DNA of 7,597 nucleotides, from NCBI GenBank assembly GCA_009783115.1, contig WRHT01000066.1:1-7597 (forward strand), written 5' to 3'. The notes beneath the pieces were generated by a model. The model saw only the letters and a program-made list of their open reading frames with translations. It was not told the DNA's origin and did not search any database. Origin of the DNA: Desulfovibrionaceae bacterium. GTDB taxonomy: Bacteria; Desulfobacterota; Desulfovibrionia; Desulfovibrionales; Desulfovibrionaceae. The position numbers and the translations under genes are program-made. This document shows positions 1 to 5,912 of this stretch, piece after piece; the stretch's first letter is position 1, and the number at the start of each line of letters is the position of its first letter.

Positions 1-505
1 CGGCCAAGGCGGATTTTTTCAGAGGCCTGGAGAATTTCCCGCCTATAAAGACCAGGGATTTTTGCTCGCGGATGAGGCGGAACGTTACTACCAATCAGGG
101 CCTCCCTTCCTGCAACGCTATTTTCCTTTCTGGCTGGCCGTTCTGATTGAGCGCATGCTGGTGCTGGCGCTGCCGATCGTTATCCTGCTCCTGCCCCTTT
201 TGAGGTTCGCTCCATCCATCTATAGCTGGCGCGTGCGTTCGCGGATTTTCCGCTGTTATGGCGACCTGAAATTCATGGAAGACGAATTACGCAAAAATTA
301 TGACCGCACACGCCAAAATGAATACTTGGAGCGGCTCAACCGCATTGAAGATGACGCCTCTTCCAAAAACATCCCTTTGGGTTTTACGGATCTTTTGTAC
401 ACCCTGCGCGAACACGTCAACTTTGTGCGCGCAAAACTTACCTATTTAGAATCTGGGGGAACGCCCGATGATAATCCTCCAGAACGGCAAGCGCGTGATA
501 TATGA
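1..505 (+). CDS. TAXI-family TRAP transporter solute-binding protein, C-terminal part (5' end outside window)
   Basis: The reading frame is open from base 2 to a TGA at 503-505, so the gene begins outside the window. A TTG at 62 is not a real start, because conserved sequence lies upstream of it (GEFPAYKDQGF). The motif 'ADEAERYYQSGPPFLQRYFPFW' (bases 68-133) followed by a hydrophobic membrane segment (about 125-215) and the basic 'WRVRSRIFRCYGDLKFME' region is typical of TAXI proteins (TRAP-transporter associated extracytoplasmic immunogenic type) with a long membrane-anchored C-terminus. The last 80 or so residues are charged and helical, probably cytoplasmic. Such proteins bind a substrate, often a dicarboxylate or amino acid, outside the membrane and hand it to a fused DctQM permease. 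The ligand-binding domain and any permease gene are not in the window, so the substrate cannot be named. Base composition is lower in GC than in the genes after infA. Family assignment is by recognition of these motifs. Confidence 0.8.
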   Translation, partial: GQGGFFQRPGEFPAYKDQGFLLADEAERYYQSGPPFLQRYFPFWLAVLIERMLVLALPIVILLLPLLRFAPSIYSWRVRSRIFRCYGDLKFMEDELRKNYDRTRQNEYLERLNRIEDDASSKNIPLGFTDLLYTLREHVNFVRAKLTYLESGGTPDDNPPERQARDI

Positions 506-609
506 ACACTTCGCGACAGCGCATCCTCTCAAGATAGACATGGGGCGTTCCGCATGAAATACCGGGCTGAACGTTACGGGCATGCGGCGCGCCCGGCCGG
601 CGGCGGAGC

Positions 610-637
610 TTGACAGACACGGACGAGAGCGGATAGT
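610..637 (+). promoter_or_regulatory. Probable sigma-70 promoter of the SRP RNA gene
   Basis: A perfect -35 hexamer TTGACA lies at 610-615. The best -10 candidate is GATAGT at 632-637 (four of six matches to TATAAT) with a 16-base spacer. A start about seven bases downstream (near 644) falls just before the first paired base of the SRP RNA (647), which supports the assignment. The -10 box is only moderate. Confidence 0.55.
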
Positions 638-639
638 GC

Positions 640-731
640 TAAAAACGGAGCCGGGCGGCGGCCTCCGCCGCCAACCCCGCCAGGTCCGAAAGGAAGCAAC
701 GGCAACGGCTGAACCGGGTGTCCGGCTCTCT
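640..731 (+). ncRNA. ffs: Signal recognition particle RNA, bacterial small (4.5S) type
   Basis: This is the RNA scaffold of the signal recognition particle, which binds Ffh and directs ribosomes making membrane proteins to FtsY and the translocon. The diagnostic apical domain is present at 680-698 (CCAGGTCCGAAAGGAAGCA), with a GNRA tetraloop GAAA at 688-691 closed by C687-G692 and the asymmetric and symmetric internal loops contacted by the Ffh M domain. The RNA closes on itself through a terminal helix of 647-655 with 721-729, containing seven consecutive Watson-Crick pairs (GAGCCGG with CCGGCTC) flanked by G-U pairs. The promoter-like TTGACA at 610 and the terminator starting at 730 bracket the gene. 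The mature RNA is about 85-90 bases, shorter than the 114-base E. coli 4.5S RNA, and has no Alu domain. The tetraloop is GAAA rather than the commoner GGAA. The exact 5' and 3' ends are inferred from pairing and promoter spacing and may be off by several bases. Confidence 0.93.
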
Positions 732-765
732 GAAGGCGTGAAGGAAACTTCACGCCTTCAGTTTT
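730..765 (+). terminator. Rho-independent terminator of the SRP RNA gene
   Basis: A perfect 14-bp stem (730-743 with 748-761, starting CTGAAGGCG) is capped by a GAAA loop at 744-747 and followed by TTTT at 762-765. It starts directly after the closing helix of the SRP RNA. On the minus strand the hairpin is not followed by T residues, so it should work mainly for the SRP RNA, although dinB transcripts from the right also run into it 18 bases beyond their stop codon. Confidence 0.92.
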
Positions 766-783
766 GCAATGCCTGACCTTTTT

Positions 784-1272
784 TCAATATACCCCCGTAA
801 GCCCGCGTTCGCGCAAGACGGCATCACAGGCCCCTATGTGGTAATTGAGATGGCGGATCGTGCTCAGGGCGGCGTGCAGCCTAGTGTGCGGCTTGCCCAG
901 ACGCTTGCTCATGGCCGGGTGTTCCTTGGACAGGGAGGCGAGGCTCAGGCTTTCGTAGTAAGCCATAGCCAGTTTTTTAATCCGGCCGGCTTCCTCCAAA
1001 ATCTCGGCCTTGGAAGGAACCCGATCCAGGGTATCGGACAAAAGAGCCACCCCCCGCGAATACTTGTCCAGAGAGAGAGCCTTGGCCTCCGGATTTTCGA
1101 TGGCGTTCAATTCCGCGATGACCATGGCATGCCAGATCTGTTGCCAGTAAACATAGCCCCCGGCCTTGACTCCCCATAGCCCTTCCGGGCATATCTCCAC
1201 CTGTTTCTCCATCATGGCCCAAAAACGTTCAAATTCTTCACTGAAACACCGGATTATCGGTTCCAACTCCAT
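784..1272 (-). CDS. DinB/YfiT superfamily metal-binding four-helix protein
   Basis: A 162-residue helical protein of the size usual for the DinB superfamily. These proteins form four-helix bundles with a metal site of three histidines. Some are thiol transferases (bacillithiol or mycothiol S-transferases, maleylpyruvate isomerase type) but most have no known substrate. The expected triad is visible: H48 in 'QQIWHAMVI' and H141 plus H145 in 'STIRHLNYHIG' near the C-terminus, with the typical spacing of about 90 residues between the first His and the C-terminal pair. The start is placed at the ATG at 1270-1272, because a strong Shine-Dalgarno AAGGGGGAG sits just upstream (1276-1284). A longer reading to 1332 would add 20 residues unlike the family and starts inside an inverted repeat. 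The gene is alone on its strand, convergent with the SRP RNA gene and divergent from infA. The substrate is unknown and no function beyond family membership should be assumed. Confidence 0.8.
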   Translation of the reverse strand: MELEPIIRCFSEEFERFWAMMEKQVEICPEGLWGVKAGGYVYWQQIWHAMVIAELNAIENPEAKALSLDKYSRGVALLSDTLDRVPSKAEILEEAGRIKKLAMAYYESLSLASLSKEHPAMSKRLGKPHTRLHAALSTIRHLNYHIGACDAVLRERGLTGVY

Positions 1273-1275
1273 TTT

Positions 1276-1284
1276 CTCCCCCTT
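1276..1284 (-). promoter_or_regulatory. Strong ribosome binding site that fixes the dinB-family start
   Basis: On the minus strand the sequence AAGGGGGAG precedes the ATG at 1270-1272 with a three-base gap. No comparable site precedes the alternative start at 1332. Confidence 0.7.
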
Positions 1285-1314
1285 ATAGATTCGGCATAAA
1301 GGCAGTTTACAAAA

Positions 1315-1333
1315 TTTGCCCGCACGCGGCAAA
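1315..1333. promoter_or_regulatory. Inverted repeat, possible operator between dinB-family gene and infA
   Basis: TTTGCC (1315-1320) and GGCAAA (1328-1333) form a perfect 6-bp inverted repeat around a 7-base centre, 43 bases upstream of the dinB-family start. The right arm lies within a 9-base word, CGGCAAACT (1327-1335), that recurs exactly at 1458-1466, inside the spacer of the proposed infA promoter. The size and symmetry suit a dimeric regulator, but no regulator gene is present in the window and the repeat could be chance. Confidence 0.3.
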
Positions 1334-1447
1334 CTCTCGGGAAGCCGGGCAGTGGGCCGGTTCGCTTTTTGGGGGCTGCCTCCCCAATCCCGTTAGTAAT
1401 CAGGTTTCCCAATGAGCCACGCTCCTTATAAATGGCTACAGGGTTAA

Positions 1448-1476
1448 TTGACATAACCGGCAAACTGTGAAAAGAT
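1448..1476 (+). promoter_or_regulatory. Probable promoter of infA and the downstream operon
   Basis: A perfect -35 hexamer TTGACA is at 1448-1453. At 17-base spacing the -10 position is AAAGAT (1471-1476), only a half match. TTTAAT (1478-1483) and TAATAT (1490-1495) are better hexamers but lie at a poor distance from this -35. The stretch 1440-1496 is clearly AT-rich against a GC-rich background, as expected for a promoter. The exact -10 is uncertain. Confidence 0.45.
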
Positions 1477-1510
1477 TTTTAATTTACTGTAATATACGCC
1501 TGGAGGGCGC

Positions 1511-1729
1511 ATGGCTAAAGAAGAAGCCATTGAAGTTGACGGAGTGGTGCAGGAGGCTCTGCCCAACGCCATGTTCCGGGTGGAACTGGATAACGGGCAT
1601 GTGGTGCTTGCGCATATTTCCGGTAAAATGCGCAAGTTTTACATACGCATTCTGCCGGGGGACAAGGTCAAAGTGGAGCTTTCCCCCTATGATCTGACCC
1701 GCGGGCGCATCACCTACCGGATGAAATGA
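1511..1729 (+). CDS. infA: Translation initiation factor IF-1
   Basis: A 72-residue protein, exactly the usual length, that is almost entirely the single S1-like OB fold of IF-1. Hallmarks run end to end: MAKEEAIEV at the start, '[26 protein letters not shown]' in the middle, and '[26 protein letters not shown]' at the C-terminus. IF-1 binds the 30S A site during initiation, alongside IF-2 and IF-3. The ATG start has a strong GGAGG at 1502-1506. It is the first gene after an AT-rich promoter region and is joined to yraN by an ATGA overlap (1726-1729), so it probably heads the operon that runs to smpB. Nothing is unusual about the protein. Confidence 0.98.
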   Translation: MAKEEAIEVDGVVQEALPNAMFRVELDNGHVVLAHISGKMRKFYIRILPGDKVKVELSPYDLTRGRITYRMK

Positions 1730-2217
1730 CCTTCCGCGCGCCGGCGGCCAAGGGCTCTTCCCCGCAAAAAACCGCCGGGCACCTGCTGACCGGACAAAGA
1801 GGCGAAGAGCTGGCGGCTGAATATTTACGCGGCCTGGGCCTGGAAGTTCTGGACCGCAACTGGCGGCCCGCCGGAACCGCGTCTGCCCTGGAAATCGACT
1901 TGGTGGCCCTGGGAAAAGACCTGTTGCTCTTTGTGGAGGTCAAAACCCGCACGCATAAACCGGGAACCGCCTTTACGCCGCAAGACTCCTTCACCCCGGC
2001 CAAGGGCCGCAAACTCCTCCGGGCCGCCTCCCTGTATCTTGAAGAGCGCGGCCAGTGGCGGCAGCCTTGCCGTTTCGACCTGATTTGCGTATCCTTGCCT
2101 TTGGCCGGCCCTGAAGGCCCCGGCCCTACCCTGGAGCATTTCAAAAATGTCCTCAGTTTCCAGTCCGCCGGCAGGAGAACTGCTGCTGGTCTCCACGCCC
2201 CTTGGCAACCCTGGTGA
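1726..2217 (+). CDS. yraN: YraN family (UPF0102) endonuclease-like protein
   Basis: A 163-residue member of the YraN/UPF0102 family, a small restriction-endonuclease-like fold related to Holliday junction resolvases. The role in the cell is not established. The conserved elements are all present: '[12 protein letters not shown]' (23-34, with E27), 'LDRNWR' (42-47), 'EIDLV' (56-60), 'FVEVKTR' (69-75, the E-x-K part of the PD-(D/E)xK site), 'RFDLICV' (116-122) and 'EHFKNV' (137-142). Together E27, D58, E71 and K73 suggest an intact metal site. It is longer than the typical 115-130 residues, having about 20 extra residues at each end. The start ATG overlaps the infA stop (ATGA), suggesting coupled translation. 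The last 24 codons, past the conserved core, overlap rsmI in another frame. yraN next to rsmI is a recurrent pairing in bacteria. Confidence 0.9.
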   Translation: MTFRAPAAKGSSPQKTAGHLLTGQRGEELAAEYLRGLGLEVLDRNWRPAGTASALEIDLVALGKDLLLFVEVKTRTHKPGTAFTPQDSFTPAKGRKLLRAASLYLEERGQWRQPCRFDLICVSLPLAGPEGPGPTLEHFKNVLSFQSAGRRTAAGLHAPWQPW

Positions 2218-2992
2218 TCTTTCGCCCAGGGCCAAGGAAGCCTTGTCCAGGGCCGACGCCGTGCTGGCCGAAGATACGCGGCGGACGGGCCTTCTTCTCG
2301 CCGGATGCGGGATCAGCGCCCGGCGGCTGATCAGTTTCCATGAACATAACGAAGATGAACGCCTGCCAGGCCTGTTGGAAGAACTCGCCCAGGGACGCCG
2401 CCTGGCCCTGGTTTCCGATGCGGGAACTCCGCTCCTGGCCGACCCCGGCTATGCGTTAACGCGGGCCTGCCGTGACGCCGGGTTCAAGATCACGGCCCTG
2501 CCTGGACCATGCGCCGCCATCGCCGCCCTGAGCGCCAGCGGACTGCCTCCGCAGCCTTTTGCTTTTTTAGGATTCCCGCCCAGACGGCCTGGGGATAGAC
2601 GCCGTTTTTTCGCCCCTTTCGCCGCCCTCCAACTAACCCTGGTCTTTTACGAACGCAAAGACAGGATCCGCCAGGCCCTGGAAACCCTGCTGGATTTGGG
2701 CGGCCCCAGGGAAATCTGCCTGGCCCGCGAATTGACCAAGGTCCACGAGGAATTCATTTTCTTCACCCTGGGCGAGTGGGAACGCCTGCCCGGAGATCTC
2801 CTTGGAGAAATCACGGCGGTGGCCGGACCGCCGTTCTCCCAGAAACGCCTGACCGAAGAAGAGGTGCGTGCCAGGATTGCCGCCTTGCGGCGGCAAAACC
2901 CGGATACGCTCAAACCGCGCGATCTCCTCCGCCAAATCCGTACCCAGGCGCCTGGCTGGAACGCAACGGAAATTTACCGTTTGTTGAGGTAA
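2147..2992 (+). CDS. rsmI: 16S rRNA (cytidine1402-2'-O)-methyltransferase RsmI
   Basis: A 281-residue tetrapyrrole-methylase-fold enzyme of usual length. RsmI uses S-adenosylmethionine to 2'-O-methylate C1402 in the decoding centre of 16S rRNA, working with RsmH. Motifs in order: '[14 protein letters not shown]' (16-29), 'AEDTRRTGLLL' (41-51), 'SFHEHNE' (63-69), the SAM-site 'SDAGTPLLADPG' (90-101), 'PGPCAAIAALSASGLP' (119-134), 'FLGFPPR' (140-146) and 'LARELTKVHEEF' (192-203). The usual 'YESPHR'-type motif reads 'YERKDR' here (168-173). The start ATG at 2147 lies inside yraN, with GGAG at 2133-2136. The gene ends with TAA at 2990-2992, one base overlapping the first possible ATG of the next gene. 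Confidence 0.96.
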   Translation: MSSVSSPPAGELLLVSTPLGNPGDLSPRAKEALSRADAVLAEDTRRTGLLLAGCGISARRLISFHEHNEDERLPGLLEELAQGRRLALVSDAGTPLLADPGYALTRACRDAGFKITALPGPCAAIAALSASGLPPQPFAFLGFPPRRPGDRRRFFAPFAALQLTLVFYERKDRIRQALETLLDLGGPREICLARELTKVHEEFIFFTLGEWERLPGDLLGEITAVAGPPFSQKRLTEEEVRARIAALRRQNPDTLKPRDLLRQIRTQAPGWNATEIYRLLR

Positions 2993-2994
2993 TG

Positions 2995-3744
2995 ATGGAT
3001 CTTGGACTCTCCCCCAAAGCTTACCGCAAATGCCTGCTGCGCAGCAGCATGCTGAATTTCCTGTGCTCCGAGCAAGGACAGCAGAGCCTGGGCTTTTTAT
3101 ATTCCATCCTGCCTGGGCTGCGCGACCTGCATCGGGACGACCGGGCCTTTGCCCAAAGCTGCGCTCGTTATGCCCGGCATTTCAAATGCCATTCGCTCTG
3201 GGCCCCTTTTCTGGCCGGAGCCTTCCTCCGCCAGGAACGCCAATTCGCCGCCGGAGGATCAACCCCGGATCCGATCCTGCCTTTGCAGCGCACCCTGCTC
3301 AATTCCCTCTCGGCCCTTGGAGATTCCTTTTTCAACGGGAGCCTGCTGATCATGCTCGCCCTCGGACTGGCCTGCCTGGCCGTTCTTGGCTGGACAACGG
3401 CCTTGGGCTGCCTGGCCCTAAGCTGGTTCATGCTCAGTTTGCTCTTTAAGTGGTTTTCCTTCCACCTGGGGCTGGCCAGAGGATTCCCCTACCTGCGGCA
3501 TGTCTGGAGGCTGAGGCTGGCGGACAAGGCCGCCTGGCTGAAATGCTGCAACGCCCTGCTGCTCTGCCTTTTCCTGGTTCTGTTGCTGCGTCCCGAAGAT
3601 AACCCTGCCTCCCTGGCCCAAACCGCCAGTAGCTGGTTTCTGCCCGTAGCCGCGCTGGTATTCACCGGCGGACTCATCGCCCGCCTGCGTCTGCCTCGTC
3701 TGCCCCTTATCTGCGCCTGGTCGCTGATTATCGCATTGCTTTGA
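2995..3744 (+). CDS. PTS system mannose/fructose/sorbose-family IID component
   Basis: A 249-residue membrane protein of the mannose-family PTS IID class (E. coli ManZ is about 280 residues). IID and IIC together form the sugar channel, and phosphate comes through EI, HPr, IIA and IIB. The N-terminal half matches the family: 'LLRSSMLNF' (14-22), 'QQSLGFLYSILPGLRDL' (29-45), a 'RYARHFKCHSLWAPFLAGA' block (58-76), and the 'LGDSFFNGSL' element (108-117). The C-terminal half has hydrophobic segments near 117-151, 184-198, 214-230 and 236-249. The start is either of two adjacent ATGs at 2992 and 2995. The second is better spaced from GAGG (2986-2989), five bases against two. Continuous open frame upstream to 2776 only overlaps rsmI and is not part of the gene. 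No IIA, IIB or IIC gene lies next to it, so the sugar is unknown and a non-transport role is possible. The sequence diverges from canonical IID and is rich in cysteine (8 residues). Confidence 0.82.
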   Translation: MDLGLSPKAYRKCLLRSSMLNFLCSEQGQQSLGFLYSILPGLRDLHRDDRAFAQSCARYARHFKCHSLWAPFLAGAFLRQERQFAAGGSTPDPILPLQRTLLNSLSALGDSFFNGSLLIMLALGLACLAVLGWTTALGCLALSWFMLSLLFKWFSFHLGLARGFPYLRHVWRLRLADKAAWLKCCNALLLCLFLVLLLRPEDNPASLAQTASSWFLPVAALVFTGGLIARLRLPRLPLICAWSLIIALL

Positions 3745-3820
3745 AGAGTGGCTGGACAGCACGCGTCCTTGGGTATAGGTAAAGGCGTTTTACGTATTTT
3801 CAGGAAAAACGGACAACCCC
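3745..3820 (+). other. Gap before HPr gene with weak hairpin; possible internal promoter or processing site
   Basis: This 76-base gap is the only real break in an otherwise overlapping gene string. It is more AT-rich than its surroundings and contains GTAAA (3779-3783) and TTTAC (3789-3793), a 5-bp inverted repeat with a 5-base loop. There is no T run after it that would make it a terminator and no convincing -35/-10 pair. Only a weak purine stretch (ACGGA, 3809-3813) precedes the HPr ATG. Confidence 0.3.
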
Positions 3821-4138
3821 ATGGCGCATAATGTGGAATACCAGACAGCGATCGAAGCCGAAGTAATCTTTACGGCCACGGTGACGGTTTTGAACGATTG
3901 GGGGCTGCACGCCCGCCCGGCGGCCAACCTGGCCAGGATCGCCCAAGGCTTTGCGGCGGATATTTCTCTGAACGCGGGCGAGCACAACGCCAATGCCAAG
4001 AGCATACTGGATATTCTCACCCTGGCCGCCACCCGCCATACCACGCTGACGCTCACCTGTCTGGGAGCGGAGGCCCGGGAGGCCGGCGAGGCCATACTGC
4101 GCTTTTTCGCCGGAAAATGGCATGAAAGAAAACCCTAA
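3821..4138 (+). CDS. ptsH: Phosphocarrier protein HPr
   Basis: A 105-residue HPr. It accepts phosphate from Enzyme I on a histidine and passes it to IIA domains. The active-site motif 'GLHARPAA' places the phosphorylated His at H30. 31 residues further on is S61 in 'NAKSILDILTLAA', which matches the H15/S46 spacing of classical HPr and the site modified by HPr kinase/phosphorylase. The C-terminal 'GAEAREAGEAILRFF' is the usual final helix. The protein is longer than the standard 85-90 residues because of about 15 extra N-terminal residues (MAHNVEYQTAIEAEV) before the first strand. No in-frame start with a good ribosome site removes them: an in-frame GTG at codon 5 would keep most of the extension. 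The 3' end overlaps ptsI by 17 bases, so the two are probably translationally coupled. Confidence 0.93.
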   Translation: MAHNVEYQTAIEAEVIFTATVTVLNDWGLHARPAANLARIAQGFAADISLNAGEHNANAKSILDILTLAATRHTTLTLTCLGAEAREAGEAILRFFAGKWHERKP

Positions 4139-5912
4139 AAAACACCGTATCCTCACCGGCGTGGCCGCCTCCTCCGGCATAGCCGTGGGGCGGGCGCTCT
4201 TTATCAATCGCGCCTCTGGAGGTTCTTTTTCCACGGAAACCATCCACCCCAAGCATTTCGTACGTGAAGAAAAACGCCTGGAGCGGGCCGTGGCGGATCA
4301 GGCCTGTGAATTTGAAAACGCCGAGGGCAAGGTTCGCGGGATGTCCCAGGAACAGTCGGATCTGCTGGAGGCCTACAGCATGATCTGCCGGGACCCCAAA
4401 CTCATGGACCTAGCCCGCAAGGCCATCCGCCAGGATCGCCTGCCGGCCGTCATGGCCTGGGAAAAGGCCGTGCGTTCGGTTCTGAAATCTTTTGAAAAAA
4501 TTGATGTGCCCTATCTGCGCGAACGGGCCGAAGATGTAAAAAGCGTCGGATTCCGCGTGGCCGCACGGCTGCGCGGGTGTAAGACCGAACCCTCCCCGGC
4601 CTTGGGATGCCGCGTTATCCTGGCCCATGACCTAACCCCGGCGGACACCCTGGCCCTGGCCCCGGAAAACATCCTGGGGCTGGTAACGGAGATGGGCGGG
4701 CAGACTTCGCATACCGGCATCCTGGCCAGGGGACAGCGTCTGCCCTGCGTGGTGGGAGTCACCGGGCTGGAAGAGGCGGCCAGGGACGGGACCATGGTCA
4801 TCGTGGACGGCATCCGCGGGTTGGTGATCGTAAACCCCCTGCCGGACGAGCTGGCCTCCTACCAGGAAAAACAAGAACTGCTCAACCTTTTTGAGGCGCG
4901 TATCCGCCAGGAAGCGCACCTGCCCGCCCAAACCGAGGACGGATGCCTGGTCCGGGTGTACGGCAACATCGAGACCACGGATGACTCCTTGCGCATCCGG
5001 GATCTGGGCGGCGAAGGCATCGGCCTGTACCGAACGGAGTTCGGCTATCTCTCCAGGCTGGATCTGCCCACGGAAGAAGAGCTGTACGCCGACTACACCA
5101 GGATCGTCCGCGGCATGGCCCCGGATCGTGTAGTGCTGCGCACCCTGGATATCGGCGCGGATAAAAACCTGGCCGGCATCCCCAAACTGGAGGAGAGCAA
5201 CCCGGTCCTGGGACTGCGCTCCATCCGCCTCTCCCTGTATTGCCCGGACCTGCTCCGCAGCCAGTGCCGGGCCATCCTGCGCGCCGCGGCGCACGGCAAC
5301 GCGGCGGTGATGTTCCCCATGGTTTCCGGACTGCGCGAATTGCGCCAGGCCAAGGCCATTCTTGAAGAGGCGCGCCGGGAGCTGCGGGAGAGAGGAGAAC
5401 CCTGCGCGGATAACCTGCCCGTGGGCGTCATGATCGAACTGCCCTCCTCCGTGTTCCTCGCCCCGGCCCTGGCCAGGGAAGCGGATTTCTTCAGTATAGG
5501 ATCCAATGACCTCACCCAGTACATCCTGGGCGTGGACCGGGAAAACAAATATGTCTCCTACCTGTACCAGCCCCTGCACAGCGCGGTGCTCCAGGCCGTC
5601 CGCCAGGTGGCCGAGGCCGCCCGCCAGGCCGGCATCCGGGTGAGCGTGTGCGGGGAAATGGCTTCAGATCCCTTCTGCCTGCCGCTGCTTATGGCTATGG
5701 GCATTGATGAATTTTCCGTCACCCCCCAGGCCATCCCCATTCTCAAATACCTGATCCGGCGGCTGAATATGCATGAATTGCGCGACCTCCTGGCCCAGGT
5801 CTATGACAAGGTTTCCACCGAGACCACCAGGCGTCTGATGGAAGAATACATGCGCGACCGCTTCTGCCAGGAGCTGCAGTTCATCAATCTGAGTGTGAAG
5901 GAGGACGCGTGA
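4122..5912 (+). CDS. ptsI: PTS Enzyme I (phosphoenolpyruvate-protein phosphotransferase)
   Basis: A 596-residue Enzyme I, slightly above the usual 570-580. It autophosphorylates from PEP and phosphorylates HPr in the cytoplasm. Order of domains: N-terminal region beginning 'LTGVAASSGIAVGRA' (11-25), HPr-binding helices (about 40-150), the phosphohistidine domain with active-site H197 in 'MGGQTSHTGILARG', then the PEP-binding barrel: 'GIGLYRTEFGYL' (299-310, R304), 'RTLDIGADK' (340-348), 'NPVLGLRSIRL' (360-370), 'MFPM' (397-400), 'MIELPSS' (437-443), 'FSIGSNDLTQY' (457-467), 'VDREN' (471-475), and the proton-donor cysteine C510 in 'SVCGEMASDP'. All key catalytic residues are present, so the enzyme should be active. 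It carries a short extra C-terminal tail. It overlaps HPr by 17 bases and smpB by four (GTGA). Confidence 0.97.
   Translation: MKENPKKHRILTGVAASSGIAVGRALFINRASGGSFSTETIHPKHFVREEKRLERAVADQACEFENAEGKVRGMSQEQSDLLEAYSMICRDPKLMDLARKAIRQDRLPAVMAWEKAVRSVLKSFEKIDVPYLRERAEDVKSVGFRVAARLRGCKTEPSPALGCRVILAHDLTPADTLALAPENILGLVTEMGGQTSHTGILARGQRLPCVVGVTGLEEAARDGTMVIVDGIRGLVIVNPLPDELASYQEKQELLNLFEARIRQEAHLPAQTEDGCLVRVYGNIETTDDSLRIRDLGGEGIGLYRTEFGYLSRLDLPTEEELYADYTRIVRGMAPDRVVLRTLDIGADKNLAGIPKLEESNPVLGLRSIRLSLYCPDLLRSQCRAILRAAAHGNAAVMFPMVSGLRELRQAKAILEEARRELRERGEPCADNLPVGVMIELPSSVFLAPALAREADFFSIGSNDLTQYILGVDRENKYVSYLYQPLHSAVLQAVRQVAEAARQAGIRVSVCGEMASDPFCLPLLMAMGIDEFSVTPQAIPILKYLIRRLNMHELRDLLAQVYDKVSTETTRRLMEEYMRDRFCQELQFINLSVKEDA
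5898..5904 (+). promoter_or_regulatory. Strong ribosome binding site supporting the GTG start of smpB
   Basis: AAGGAGG, a full match to the anti-Shine-Dalgarno core, lies four bases before the GTG at 5909. It is the best ribosome site in the operon and supports GTG as the real smpB start, despite its overlap with the ptsI stop codon. Confidence 0.75.

Noticed and set aside
582..776. 64-codon frame covering the SRP RNA gene
   Set aside because: It lies across a structured RNA and its terminator. The protein is low-complexity and has no ribosome site.
769..1179. 136-codon plus-strand frame opposite the dinB-family gene
   Set aside because: It is antisense to a gene with a clear metal-site triad and good ribosome site, and its sequence resembles no family.
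1369..1387. TTGGGGG/TCCCCAA hairpin between the divergent genes
   Set aside because: The seven-base stem (one G-U pair) lacks a T run on its 3' side on either strand, so it is not a terminator, and nothing else supports a function.
1254..1463. 69-codon minus-strand frame across the dinB-infA intergenic region
   Set aside because: Its 3' part overlaps the dinB-family coding start in another frame, it resembles no family, and a purine-rich AAGGAG near 1430 is not positioned for its start.
2776..2994. N-terminal extension of the IID reading frame upstream into rsmI
   Set aside because: The extra 72-73 residues are out-of-frame rsmI sequence. The IID family begins near the adjacent ATGs at 2992/2995, which have a ribosome site.
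4632..5579. Long open frame of 315 codons antisense to ptsI
   Set aside because: It lies wholly within the strongly conserved Enzyme I gene, shows no recognisable domain, and is the kind of stop-free shadow expected opposite GC-rich coding sequence.
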